A stretch of 64,000 nucleotides of DNA from Pseudomonas yangonensis (GTDB taxonomy: Bacteria > Pseudomonadota > Gammaproteobacteria > Pseudomonadales > Pseudomonadaceae). A program made the position numbers and the translations under genes. The first letter of the stretch is position 1, and each line of letters opens with the position of its first letter. The stretch spans positions 62,001-126,000 of the forward strand of contig NZ_BLJU01000021.1 in NCBI RefSeq assembly GCF_009932725.1, written 5' to 3'. Of the stretch, positions 20,885 through 29,753 are shown in pieces. Below the pieces are notes generated by a model. The model had not been told where the DNA came from, ran no database searches, and worked only from the letters and a program-made list of their open reading frames with translations.

Positions 20885-23800
20885 ATGGCCAGATCGACTG
20901 ACCAGACCCCGCCCCTGCCACATATCCCGGCGATGGACCCCGCCGAATTCGAGCAAACCTGGCAAGACGCACCGCGTTTGCTGGCTGCGTTGAACGGCGC
21001 GCATCTCGGCACCTGGTACTGGGACATTCGCAGCGGTCAGGTGAACTGGTCGCGCGGCGCCCAGGCCCTGTTCGGCCTCGATCCCAATCGCCCGGTATCG
21101 CGGGAACTGCATTACATCGAGCTGATTCCCGAAGAGGAGCGCGCCGAGGTCCTGGCGACATTCAACGCCATCCTCAAAGGCGAGCAGATCGCCAACGCCC
21201 TGCGCCACCGTATCCGCTGGCCGGATGGCAGCCTGCACTGGCTGGAGATCACCGGTAGCCTGCAGCGCGAGGCTGACGGCCGGCCACGGATGTTCGGCGT
21301 GATCCGCGACATCACTGCCCAGCAGGAACGTGCCGAGGCCCTGCGCGCCTCGGAGGAACGCTTCGCCAGCCTGTTCCGCCTGAGCCCGGATGTCATGATG
21401 CTGGTGCGCTACGACAACAGCGAGATCATCGAGGTCAACCAGCACTTCACTCATGCCTTTGGCTGGAAGGCCAGTGAAATCCTTGGTCGCCCTACCCATG
21501 AGCTGAACCTGTGGGTGCATGCCAGCCAACGAGAACAGGTGCGCCAAAAGGCACCGCTGAGCCGCGAACCGGTGATCGAAGAAGTCCAGCTACGCACCCG
21601 CGCCGGCGACATTCTCGACGGCGTGCTGTCGAGCCAGTACATCGAACTGCAGGGCGACCGCCTGTTGCTCTGTACCTTCCTCGATACCAGCGAACGCAAA
21701 CGCGCGGAAAATGCATTGCGCGCCAGCGAGGAAAAATTCGCCAAGGCTTTCATGCACACGCCGGATGCGGTGGCCATCAGCGATCGCGAAACTGGTCGCT
21801 TCATCGAGGTCAACCCGAGCTTCGAACAGCAATTTGGCTGGAGCTCCGCCGAGGCCGTGGGCCGCACGTCCCTGGAGCTGGGCATCTGGGCTGACCCGGG
21901 CGACCGTCAGCGCATGCTCGAAGCTTTGCGCCGCGGCGGCCTGGACAACCTCGAGGTGCGCCTGTTCAGCCGCGATGGCAGCGTTACCAGCAATCTGCTG
22001 TTCGGCGGCGAAATCGAACTCAACGGCGCCACCTGCCTGGTGCTCACCGTGCGCAACATCACCGAACAGCGGGCTCAGGAACTGGCGCTCAACGAGAGCA
22101 AGCAGCGCCTGCGTCTCGCGCTGGAGTCCGCTGACCTCGGCACCTGGGACTGGCATATACCCAGCAGCCGGCTGATTGCCAGTGCGCGGGCCTCGCAACT
22201 ACAGGGACTGGAGGCGGCAGCATTCGAAGGCGCCTTCCTCGACTTCTTCCGCCAGGTACCGATGGAGGATCGGCACAACCTGCGCCAGAGCTATCAGCAG
22301 ATGGTCGAACAACGCCGCAGCCACTATCAGGTCACCTACCGCGTGCAACTGGAAAATGGCGGTCTGCGCTATCTCGAAAGCACCGCCAAGCTGCAACTCG
22401 ATGATGGCGGCCGGCCGCTGCGCATGGTCGGCACGCTGGTCGACATCAGCGAGCGGGTCATGCGCGAGCAGCGGGTCAAGGCTTCGGAGGAGAAGTTCGC
22501 CAAGGCATTTCATTCCAGCCCGGATGCCATCACCATCACCGAACGCGACACGGCCCGTTACATCGAGGTCAACGAAGGCTTCACCCGCCTCACCGGCTAC
22601 CTGCCAGACGAAGTGATCGGCCGCACGGCGTTCGAGATGAATATCTGGGCCTACCCCGAAGAACGCGCGCGCATGATCGAGCACCTGGGCCAGCAGGGCC
22701 AGGTGCTGCATATGGAGATGCACGGACTGCATCGAGACGGCGAGATTCGCCTGGTCGACGTCTCCGTACAACCCATCGAGCTCAATGGCGTGGCATGCCT
22801 GCTGCTGACCGCGCGCGACATCAGCGAGCTGAAGCAGGCCCAGGCGCAGGTTCAGCACCTGGCCTATCACGACGCGCTGACCAATCTACCCAATCGCGCC
22901 CTGCTGATGGACCGTCTGACGCAGCAGATCGCCCTGCTCAAGCGCCATGACCTGCGCGGCGCCCTGCTGTTTCTCGATCTCGACCACTTCAAGCACATCA
23001 ATGACTCGCTCGGCCATCCTGTCGGCGACTCCGTGCTGCGCCTGATCACCGCGCGCCTGGAAGCCAGCGTGCGCCTGGAGGACACCGTGGCGCGCCTGGG
23101 CGGCGACGAATTCGTGGTGCTGCTTTCGGGCCTGGAGGGCAAACGCTCGGAAGTCACCCGCCACGTCCGCCAGGTGGCCGACAAACTGCGCCAGCTGCTC
23201 GCCGAACCGATGCTGCTCGACGGCCATCGCCTACAGGTGACACCCAGCATCGGCGTCGCCCTGATTCCCGACCACGGCAACACCCCGGCAGATCTGCTCA
23301 AGCGCGCCGATATCGCCCTCTACCGCGCCAAGGACTCCGGCCGCAACGCCATCCAGCTGTTTCGTACCACCATGCAGGACGCCGCCAGCGCCCGCCTGCG
23401 CCTGGAGAATGATCTGCGCCTGGCCCTGGCGCGCGGCGAATTCGAACTGCATTTCCAGCCCCAGGTCGACGCGCGTGACGGCAAGGTGGTCGGCGCCGAA
23501 GCGCTGCTGCGCTGGCAGCACCCGCAACTGGGGCCACAGTCACCGGCGCAGTTCATTCAGGTGCTGGAAGAAAGCGGGCTGATCGTCGAAGTCGGTGGCT
23601 GGGTGCTGGCCGAAGCCTGCCATTTCTGCTCCCGATTGCTGGCTGACGGCCTGGTCGATGGCGAACGCTTCAGCCTGTGCGTCAACATCAGCCCCCGGCA
23701 GTTCCGCCAGCACGACTTCGTCGAGCGGGTTGCCAGCAGCCTGCGCGACAGCCAGTTGCCCAACGCCACCCTCAAATTGGAAATCACCGAAGGCATCGTC

Positions 23801-24172
23801 ATTCAGAACATCGACGACACCGTGGGCAAGATGCTGCGCCTGAAGAAACACGGCGTCAGCTTCGCCATGGACGATTTCGGCACCGGCTACAGCTCGCTGA
23901 CTTATCTCAAGCGCCTGCCGGTGGACATGCTGAAGATCGACCAGTCGTTCGTACGCGACGCGACCAACGACCCCAACGATGCCGAGATCATCCGTGCCAT
24001 CGTCGCCATGGCGCGCAGCCTGGGTCTGGCGCTGATCGCCGAAGGCGTCGAGCAGCAGGACCAACTGGAGTTCCTGCAGTCGCAGGGCTGCCATCTCTAC
24101 CAGGGCTACCTGTTCAGCAAGCCGCTGGCGCAGGAAGCCTTTCGAGCGCTACTGAACTTGCAGCACGGCTGA
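20885..24172 (+). CDS. Five-PAS GGDEF-EAL c-di-GMP signalling protein
   Basis: This 1095-aa protein has no membrane helix. Five PAS/PAC modules span about 31-150, 154-275, 279-400, 403-525 and 533-650. The GGDEF domain follows, with an intact A-site GGDEF at 739-743 and an inhibitory I-site RLED at 730-733, exactly five residues before it. The EAL domain has E872-A-L, NISPRQF, EITEG, and DDFGTGYSS with Asp996-Asp997, so both cyclase and phosphodiesterase sites look complete. The net activity cannot be read from sequence. The ATG at 20885 has GGAGAACGG upstream. It stands alone between LysR and ibpA and ends at a bidirectional terminator. Confidence 0.93.
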   Translation: MARSTDQTPPLPHIPAMDPAEFEQTWQDAPRLLAALNGAHLGTWYWDIRSGQVNWSRGAQALFGLDPNRPVSRELHYIELIPEEERAEVLATFNAILKGEQIANALRHRIRWPDGSLHWLEITGSLQREADGRPRMFGVIRDITAQQERAEALRASEERFASLFRLSPDVMMLVRYDNSEIIEVNQHFTHAFGWKASEILGRPTHELNLWVHASQREQVRQKAPLSREPVIEEVQLRTRAGDILDGVLSSQYIELQGDRLLLCTFLDTSERKRAENALRASEEKFAKAFMHTPDAVAISDRETGRFIEVNPSFEQQFGWSSAEAVGRTSLELGIWADPGDRQRMLEALRRGGLDNLEVRLFSRDGSVTSNLLFGGEIELNGATCLVLTVRNITEQRAQELALNESKQRLRLALESADLGTWDWHIPSSRLIASARASQLQGLEAAAFEGAFLDFFRQVPMEDRHNLRQSYQQMVEQRRSHYQVTYRVQLENGGLRYLESTAKLQLDDGGRPLRMVGTLVDISERVMREQRVKASEEKFAKAFHSSPDAITITERDTARYIEVNEGFTRLTGYLPDEVIGRTAFEMNIWAYPEERARMIEHLGQQGQVLHMEMHGLHRDGEIRLVDVSVQPIELNGVACLLLTARDISELKQAQAQVQHLAYHDALTNLPNRALLMDRLTQQIALLKRHDLRGALLFLDLDHFKHINDSLGHPVGDSVLRLITARLEASVRLEDTVARLGGDEFVVLLSGLEGKRSEVTRHVRQVADKLRQLLAEPMLLDGHRLQVTPSIGVALIPDHGNTPADLLKRADIALYRAKDSGRNAIQLFRTTMQDAASARLRLENDLRLALARGEFELHFQPQVDARDGKVVGAEALLRWQHPQLGPQSPAQFIQVLEESGLIVEVGGWVLAEACHFCSRLLADGLVDGERFSLCVNISPRQFRQHDFVERVASSLRDSQLPNATLKLEITEGIVIQNIDDTVGKMLRLKKHGVSFAMDDFGTGYSSLTYLKRLPVDMLKIDQSFVRDATNDPNDAEIIRAIVAMARSLGLALIAEGVEQQDQLEFLQSQGCHLYQGYLFSKPLAQEAFRALLNLQHG

Positions 24173-24185
24173 AACCAAGCCGAAC

Positions 24186-24215
24186 GAAAAAGGCGCCCCG
24201 TGGGGCGCCTTTTTC
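24186..24215. terminator. Bidirectional terminator between GGDEF-EAL gene and ibpA
   Basis: A perfect hairpin GAAAAAGGCGCCCC / GGGGCGCCTTTTTC with a two-base loop has an A-run on one side and a T-run on the other. It is placed between the convergent genes ending at 24172 and 24228. Confidence 0.92.
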
Positions 24216-24227
24216 ATCCGCATCGAC

Positions 24228-24677
24228 TCAGCTTTCCAGCGCAGGACGCTGACTGCCGATAGGGATGCGCTTGGCCTTGGCCTCTTCCGGCACGATGCGC
24301 TCCAGTTCGACATGGAGCAGACCGTTGACCAGATTGGCGCCCTTGACCTCGATATGGTCGGCCAGGCGGAAGGACAGCTTGAACGCGCGCTGGGCGATAC
24401 CCTGATGCAGGTAGCTGATGCTCTCGGCGCTGCGATCGCGCTTGTTGCCGACCACGGTCAGTACGCCGCGCTCGACCTGCAACTCCAGGTCGTCTTCCTC
24501 GAAGCCGGCAGCCGCGACCACGATGCGGTAATGGTCCTCGCCGTGCTTCTCGACGTTATAGGGCGGGTAGGAACTGCCGGCGTCATTGCTACGCAGGGCA
24601 GATTCGAAAAGATCGTTGAAACGGTCGAAACCGACGGACTGGCGGAACAGAGGGGCCAGAGACAGTACGTTGCTCAT
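24228..24677 (-). CDS. ibpA: Small heat-shock protein IbpA
   Basis: This 149-aa Hsp20/alpha-crystallin chaperone holds unfolding proteins at inclusion bodies. The alpha-crystallin domain covers about 35-130, with PPYNVEKHGEDHYRI at its start and the conserved AxxxNGLL-type segment (GANLVNGLLHVEL) near the end; a C-terminal I-x-I motif (RIPIG) is present. The ATG at 24677 has AGGAG seven bases upstream; the longer in-frame start at 24710 would lie inside the thermometer leader. Regulation is visible: a sigma-32 promoter and a ROSE-like RNA element. Confidence 0.95.
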   Translation of the reverse strand: MSNVLSLAPLFRQSVGFDRFNDLFESALRSNDAGSSYPPYNVEKHGEDHYRIVVAAAGFEEDDLELQVERGVLTVVGNKRDRSAESISYLHQGIAQRAFKLSFRLADHIEVKGANLVNGLLHVELERIVPEEAKAKRIPIGSQRPALES

Positions 24678-24740
24678 GAGTATTCTCCTGAAAATTTCAG
24701 CAAGGTTCATATCGCGGAACCCGACTTCGGCATCCCGCAG
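24678..24740 (-). ncRNA. ROSE-like RNA thermometer in the ibpA leader
   Basis: The leader between the predicted start of transcription and the ATG reads CCTTGCTGAAATTTTCAGGA next to the start. CTGAAA and TTTCAG form a hairpin, and the TTGCT (24703-24699) can cover the AGGAG Shine-Dalgarno (24689-24685), which is the hallmark of ROSE elements before small heat-shock genes. A GC-rich upstream stem (GCCGAAGTCGG) is also present. Coordinates of the 5' end follow the promoter prediction. Confidence 0.75.
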
Positions 24741-24746
24741 TCACTT

Positions 24747-24774
24747 ATCTAGGGTCGGTCAGAATAATTTCAAG
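24747..24774 (-). promoter_or_regulatory. Sigma-32 (RpoH) promoter of ibpA
   Basis: On the minus strand, CTTGAA (24774-24769) is followed after 14 bases by CCCTAGAT (24754-24747), close to the RpoH consensus CTTGAA-N13-15-CCCCATNT. It lies about 70-97 bp before the ibpA start codon. Confidence 0.75.
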
Positions 24775-24826
24775 GCTGCAAAAGGTACGCTCATCGCCCC
24801 TCTTCGCGCAGGGCTCAGGGCCAACG

Positions 24827-24905
24827 GCTTCGCCCCGAGGCGGGGCTCCTACATCAATGGCGCAGACATTGCCCACAGCCTGTAGGAGCGGCGCCCCGCC
24901 GCGAA
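24827..24905. repeat. REP pair, GCTTCGCCCCGAGGCGGGGCTCCTAC type
   Basis: Two inverted arms (GCTTCGCCCCGAGG-CGGGGCTCCTAC and its counterpart GTAGGAGCGGCGCCCCGCCGC) flank about 35 bp in the 246-bp spacer between ibpA and dusC. The same family forms a tandem array at 36533-36780. The remaining spacer holds only the ibpA control region. Confidence 0.8.
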
Positions 24906-24956
24906 TCATTCAACAGAACGCCTTCAAAGCCAAAGCTCGGCCCCGAAACAAGACGC

Positions 24957-25904
24957 CTAGATAGATGGGGCAAGCAATTGATCGATACGCTCGCAATCCT
25001 GCTCGCGGCGCACCTCGGCGAACAGCGCGACAGCTTCCGGGTAGGTACGCGTAAGCATCGCCAGCCACTGCTTCAGGCGCCCCGGCGCGTAGCGCGGCGC
25101 CAACTTGCGCCGTGCCTGTTGCCAGAAATCGAGCAGCAGCGGCTGCAGTTCGGTCCAGCTCATCTCCTCGGGCGTCTCACCCGCCCTGACCGCCGCAATC
25201 TGTCGCGCCAGGCCGGGGCGCGATACCAGACCGCGGCCCAACATGATGTCATCCACGCCGCTGATTTCACGGCAGCGGCGCCAATCATCCAGCGTCCACA
25301 CCTCACCATTGGCGAACACCGGCACGTCGACCACCTCCTGCACCCGAGCCACCCACTCCCAGTGCGCCGGGGGCTTGTAGCCTTCGACCTTGGTGCGCGC
25401 ATGTACGACGATCTGGCTTGCACCGCCTTCGGCAAGTGCCCGCGCGCAGTCCAGCGCGCCCTCCTTGCCCTCGAACCCCAGGCGCATCTTCGCCGTCACC
25501 GGAATCTCGGCCGGCACCGTGCGCCGCACCTCACGGACGATGGCGTGCAACAACTCGGGCTCCTTGAGCAACACCGCGCCGCCGCGCGACTTGTTCACCG
25601 TCTTGGCCGGGCAACCGAAATTGAGATCGATCACCGGCGCGCCGAGCGTACAGGCGAACGCAGCGTTGTCGGCCAGGCACTGCGGGTCGGAGCCGAGAAA
25701 CTGCACGCGCATCGGCGTGCCGGCGCGAGTGCACGAGCCGTTGAACAGCTCGGGCGCCAGCTTGTGGTAGGTGGCCGCGGGCAACAGTCGCTCGCTCACC
25801 CGAATGAACTCGGTCACGCACCAGTCGATGCCACCGATACGGGTCAGCACGTCGCGCAGGATCTCGTCGACCAGCCCCTCCATGGGCGCCAGGGCGATTT
25901 GCAT
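24957..25904 (-). CDS. dusC: tRNA-dihydrouridine(16) synthase
   Basis: This 315-aa FMN enzyme reduces uridine in the tRNA D-loop; it is a TIM barrel with a C-terminal helical tRNA-binding domain. The family signature LNFGCPAKTVNKSRGGA carries the catalytic Cys. The N-terminus MQIALAPMEGLVD matches DusC rather than DusA or DusB. The ATG at 25904 is used; the upstream in-frame extension is not DusC-like. Subtype (C) is by resemblance. Confidence 0.93.
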   Translation of the reverse strand: MQIALAPMEGLVDEILRDVLTRIGGIDWCVTEFIRVSERLLPAATYHKLAPELFNGSCTRAGTPMRVQFLGSDPQCLADNAAFACTLGAPVIDLNFGCPAKTVNKSRGGAVLLKEPELLHAIVREVRRTVPAEIPVTAKMRLGFEGKEGALDCARALAEGGASQIVVHARTKVEGYKPPAHWEWVARVQEVVDVPVFANGEVWTLDDWRRCREISGVDDIMLGRGLVSRPGLARQIAAVRAGETPEEMSWTELQPLLLDFWQQARRKLAPRYAPGRLKQWLAMLTRTYPEAVALFAEVRREQDCERIDQLLAPSI

Positions 25905-26000
25905 GAGGTAGTCCGGAAAAATGGGGGCGCACAGTTTAAGGGGTCGCGAGCAAGGCGCAAGATGGGCCACACTGGCACGTCAGCAAACAGGGAGCTCGCT

Positions 26001-26396
26001 ATGCGTCATCTCGCGTTGATCGTTGCGGTTACATGGTGGTTGAGCGCACAGGCCGAAGACGCTCTGCCACGGGGTGTCGAACAGATGCCGGCAGCCCCGG
26101 TCGCCGACGCACCGGCGCGGCTGATCTTCAGCCGCGACAGCAACTCGCCAAACGCCTGCGACGTGGAGCTTTACGTCAACCAGTTGGTGGTGGCGAAGCT
26201 TGGCCCGGGTGAGCGCACCAGCCTGGACCTACCCAGCGGCGAAGTGAGCGTCGCTACCGCCCTGTCACCGGACGGCTATTGCGGCGGCCGCGGGCCGGAA
26301 GTTGCACAGTCGGTGCTGTTGCGCCCCGGAGAAACCCGTCAGTTCGCGGTGATGGTCGAACCGCACCAGGTGTTTCTCGCGCCGCTGATCGACTGA
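26001..26396 (+). CDS. Small exported protein of unknown function
   Basis: I do not recognise this 131-aa protein. It has a clear signal peptide (MRHLALIVAVTWWLSAQAED, cleavage near residue 18). The mature part is mostly beta-strand in pattern, with segments DVELYVNQLVVAKLGPGERTS and RPGETRQFAVMVEP. The 'surface-anchoring, small beta domain with a PGE turn' pattern resembles exported DUF-type lipoproteins, but no lipobox is present. It has two cysteines in the mature part (NACDVE and GYCGG) that could form a disulphide. AGGGAG lies six bases before the ATG. It converges with the thioesterase gene (5-bp gap). Confidence 0.8.
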   Translation: MRHLALIVAVTWWLSAQAEDALPRGVEQMPAAPVADAPARLIFSRDSNSPNACDVELYVNQLVVAKLGPGERTSLDLPSGEVSVATALSPDGYCGGRGPEVAQSVLLRPGETRQFAVMVEPHQVFLAPLID

Positions 26397-26401
26397 GGAC
26401 T

Positions 26402-26851
26402 CTATAGCTCCAGCGGATAAGGCTGCATCAAGGCCTTGCCATATCCGTCGATGAATTCCGCCGGCATGCGCTTGGGGCGCCCGCTGGACAGCTCGATGCA
26501 GACGAACGTGGTCTTGGCCCTCAGCAGCGTCAGCCCATCCTCGGGGCGCACCAGCTGGAAACGACGATCCATCTTCAGCCGCTGATCGGACTCGATGATC
26601 CAGGTCCCCATCTGCAGTTGCTGCCCTTCATAGGCGCTGGCCAGGTAATCGATCTCGTGGCGCACCACGGCCATGGCCCGATCCAGGCGGCGATACTCGG
26701 TCAGATCCAGCCCCAGAAACTGCGAATGGCGCCATGCGCAGCGCTCCAGCCAGCTGACGTACACTGCATTGTTGGCGTGGCCGAGACCGTCGATATCCTC
26801 TGCCGTCACTTCGAGATCGATGACAAAGGGGCTGGGCAACTCCCAGTTCAT
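26402..26851 (-). CDS. Acyl-CoA thioesterase, 4HBT/YbgC hotdog type
   Basis: This 149-aa protein carries the hotdog signature DIDGLGHANNAVYVSWLE near residues 20-37, with the catalytic Asp region and the helix of the 4-hydroxybenzoyl-CoA thioesterase class. It hydrolyses an acyl-CoA or acyl-ACP; the substrate is not evident. The ATG at 26851 has GGAGG seven bases upstream, and the ORF upstream of it is not conserved-looking. It is the only minus-strand gene between two plus-strand genes. Confidence 0.88.
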   Translation of the reverse strand: MNWELPSPFVIDLEVTAEDIDGLGHANNAVYVSWLERCAWRHSQFLGLDLTEYRRLDRAMAVVRHEIDYLASAYEGQQLQMGTWIIESDQRLKMDRRFQLVRPEDGLTLLRAKTTFVCIELSSGRPKRMPAEFIDGYGKALMQPYPLEL

Positions 26852-27059
26852 GGCGGTACCTCCAGGTTTGCAGCCGGCACAAGGGCTCGCGCCAAGCTGA
26901 GTGATCCAGTTCAAGAGCATGGCCGCCAGCATCTTCGACAACCGCCCGGTCAGGGGCCGCATGATACGCCGACCAGTCACTCGATGTAGCGTCGAGCTTT
27001 CATCGTTTCAACGCGGCGCGCCATAATGCGCCACTCGCCCCGAGCCCGAGAACGAGCAA

Positions 27060-28922
27060 TTGCCTGCATTCCTGCGCCTGTTGATCCTTCTGCTGCTGCC
27101 AACGCTGACGTGGGCGCAAAGCCTGCCGTTGCCAAGCGGCCAGACGCAGGTGCTGCCCGGCCCCTACATGGAAGTCTGGGAAGACCCGAGCGGCCAGGCC
27201 GAATTTTCGGAGGTCCGCGCCCTACCCGACTCCGCCTGGCAAGCGGTAAACCGGCGAGACGCCAGCTTCGGCTACGGCGGCAGCACCTACTGGCTGCGTC
27301 TGGATGTTCACAACCCTCACCATCGCGCGCCTGGCTGGATGCTAGTAATCGGCAACCCGTTGCTGGACCAGCTCGACGCTTACGGCCTGGACGGCACGCG
27401 TGTCTACCGGGCGGGAGACCAGCGCCCCTTCAACTGGCGCTGGATCGAACACCGGCAACTGGTGCTTCCACTGAACCTCGAGGCAGGCGAGCAACGGCGA
27501 ATCTGGCTGCGCATGCAGACGGCAGGCTCGGCCAACCTCAGCGCCACGGTGATGACACACGACACCTTCGACCATGAGGAACAACGCAGCCTTTTGCTGC
27601 AGGGGTTGTTCTTCGGCGCCCTGGTCGCGATGCTGATCTACAACCTGAGCATCTATTGCATCACACGTGACCGAAACTACCTCTGGTACAGCCTGTTCGT
27701 CGCCAGTTTCACGCTCTATCAGTTCATCCAGCTCGGCTTCGCCCTGCAGTGGCTGTGGCCCAATGCCCTGACCTGGCACCAAATGAGTTTCCCGTTCAGT
27801 TCAGCGCTGGCCACGCTGTTCGGCATTCACTTCACGTATGGCGTGCTGGAGCTGGACAAGGCGGCGAGTCCTTATCGTTGGGTCGCCCGTGTCTTGCAGG
27901 GCTGTTCCTGGCTGGTCATGGGCATGGCGCTCATCGGCCCCTATACACCTGCGCTGATTGGCAGCTTCGTACTGGTGATAGCCTGCGCCGTGGCCGCCTT
28001 CGTCATCACCCTGCTGCGCTGGCGTGATGGCTACGCAGCCGCACGCCTGTTCGCGCTGGGCTGGTTCGTGCTGATCACCGCCAGCCTGGCCAGCATTCTG
28101 ACCGGCACCGGCCTGCTGCCTTACTCCTTGTTGTCCCTTCACGCACAGCAGGTAGGCGGCCTCATAGAGATGACGGTCTTCTCCATCGCCCTTGCCGCTC
28201 GCATCCGCCATGCACAGGAGGCCGAGCACCAGGCCCAAGCCAAGCTGATCGAGCAGGAGCGACGGCTGCGCAACGAGCAGGCCAAGCATCTGCAACTGCA
28301 AACGCAAATAAGCGAAAGCCTGGAGCAGCGCGTACAGGAACGCACCGCGACCCTGCAGGACACCCTGCAGCAACTATCCAACGCCAACCTGCGCCTGGCG
28401 GAGCTGAATCGCCGCGATGGCCTCACCGGCCTGTTCAATCGTCAAACGCTGAGCGAGGAACTGGCGCGCGCCTGCGCCCGTGGCGAGCGTAGCCGACAGC
28501 CATTGGCGATCCTGATGATGGACCTGGATCATTTCAAGCAGGTCAATGATCGCTATGGCCACCTGGCCGGCGACGCCTGCCTGCGCCATGCAGCCCAGCG
28601 CATCCAGCAACGCCTGCGCAGCAGCGACCTGCTGGCACGCTTCGGCGGCGAGGAGTTCGTCGCCCTGCTCGACAGCACCGATCTCACCGGTGCGCTCGAC
28701 CTCGCCGAACAGTTGCGCGAAGACCTGGCCCGAAACCCCTGCCACTACCAGCAGCAATCGATAGCGCTGAGCCTGAGCATCGGGTTGCACGCCGGCATAC
28801 CGCATGATACGGGCGGCGGTGAGCACTGGCTCGAGCTGGCCGACCGCGCCCTGTATCGCGCCAAGGCAGGCGGCCGCAACCAGGTCGTCAGCTACGAAGC
28901 CAACGCCCTGGACGGCGCCTGA
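27060..28922 (+). CDS. Membrane diguanylate cyclase with 7TMR-DISM sensor
   Basis: This 620-aa protein has a signal peptide (1-20), a periplasmic 7TMR-DISMED2 domain (about 25-165), seven membrane helices (about 177-375), a coiled linker (about 385-445) and a GGDEF domain. The active-site motif is GGEEF (529-533), with an I-site RSSD (520-523) five residues before it, so it should make c-di-GMP with product inhibition. The 7TMR-DISMED2 domain often senses small carbohydrate-like ligands. The start is TTG at 27060; no ATG or GTG occurs before the upstream in-frame stop at 27024. Its 3' end overlaps the convergent hydrolase gene by 31 bp. Confidence 0.9.
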   Translation: MPAFLRLLILLLLPTLTWAQSLPLPSGQTQVLPGPYMEVWEDPSGQAEFSEVRALPDSAWQAVNRRDASFGYGGSTYWLRLDVHNPHHRAPGWMLVIGNPLLDQLDAYGLDGTRVYRAGDQRPFNWRWIEHRQLVLPLNLEAGEQRRIWLRMQTAGSANLSATVMTHDTFDHEEQRSLLLQGLFFGALVAMLIYNLSIYCITRDRNYLWYSLFVASFTLYQFIQLGFALQWLWPNALTWHQMSFPFSSALATLFGIHFTYGVLELDKAASPYRWVARVLQGCSWLVMGMALIGPYTPALIGSFVLVIACAVAAFVITLLRWRDGYAAARLFALGWFVLITASLASILTGTGLLPYSLLSLHAQQVGGLIEMTVFSIALAARIRHAQEAEHQAQAKLIEQERRLRNEQAKHLQLQTQISESLEQRVQERTATLQDTLQQLSNANLRLAELNRRDGLTGLFNRQTLSEELARACARGERSRQPLAILMMDLDHFKQVNDRYGHLAGDACLRHAAQRIQQRLRSSDLLARFGGEEFVALLDSTDLTGALDLAEQLREDLARNPCHYQQQSIALSLSIGLHAGIPHDTGGGEHWLELADRALYRAKAGGRNQVVSYEANALDGA

Positions 28923-29731
28923 CGCACCTCACCGAGCAGCCCCAGCACCGCCTGCAGAAGCAGCGGATCGCCCAGCACCCGCTGATGCCCGCCGGCCGGC
29001 AAACGCAGCAACTGGCTGTCGAACCAGGCGGCGTGAATCAGCTCAGCTTCGCTCACGGGCACCACCTGATCATCCTCGGCATGTACCACCAGGCCCGGCA
29101 GCTCCAATTGATAGCGCTGCACGTCGAGATGCGCCGCCGGAATGCCGGCAGTCCTCTCCACCTGGCGCACGAAGTGCGAACGCGCCATCGCCGGCAGCCC
29201 CATGAAACGGGCAAAGCCACGTAGCACGGTAAGTATCCGGCTTGGCGCGGAGATGCTCACCAGCGCCTCGGTACGTAGCCCCATCTGCGTTGCCAACAGC
29301 GCGCTGGCCCCGCCCATGGAATGCCCGATCACGGCCTTGAGCGGCGGCAGCTCGCTAGCGGCCTCGAGCAGGGCTCGTGCAAACAGCACCACATTGGCCT
29401 CACGCCCAGGGGAACGCCCGTGCGCCGGGGCATCCAGCGCAACAACGCCATAACCTGCATCCACCAGGCTGCCGATCAATGCAGCGAATTGAGTGGGCCG
29501 CCCCTCCCAGCCATGCATCAGCAAGACCGTTGGCCCACTGCCCCAGCGCAAGGCAGACAACCCAAAACGCAAGGTGATGCGCTCGGCGCTAGCCAGCAGC
29601 GGCAGCTCCCAGTCCCGCGGAGGTAGGTTGCGCGGCGTCATGAAACGCTCGCGCAGACGGCTGGCGACCATTTGCGGAGCTACTCTGCCCAGGGTTGCAT
29701 TGACGCCACGTACCCATGTCATCTGGTTCAT
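28892..29731 (-). CDS. Alpha/beta hydrolase
   Basis: This 279-aa hydrolase has the nucleophile elbow GHSMGG, an oxyanion HGWEG segment before it, an acid in HAEDDQVVP and the C-terminal His in GGHQRVL. That completes a Ser-Asp-His triad. The substrate is unknown. AAGGAG lies six bases before the ATG at 29731 (an ATG at 29734 is also possible). It lies 22 bp downstream of a TetR regulator gene on the same strand, so the two likely form a unit under that repressor. Confidence 0.85.
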   Translation of the reverse strand: MNQMTWVRGVNATLGRVAPQMVASRLRERFMTPRNLPPRDWELPLLASAERITLRFGLSALRWGSGPTVLLMHGWEGRPTQFAALIGSLVDAGYGVVALDAPAHGRSPGREANVVLFARALLEAASELPPLKAVIGHSMGGASALLATQMGLRTEALVSISAPSRILTVLRGFARFMGLPAMARSHFVRQVERTAGIPAAHLDVQRYQLELPGLVVHAEDDQVVPVSEAELIHAAWFDSQLLRLPAGGHQRVLGDPLLLQAVLGLLGEVRQAPSRALAS

Positions 29732-29753
29732 CATCTTCTCCTTGGAGCCTGAT

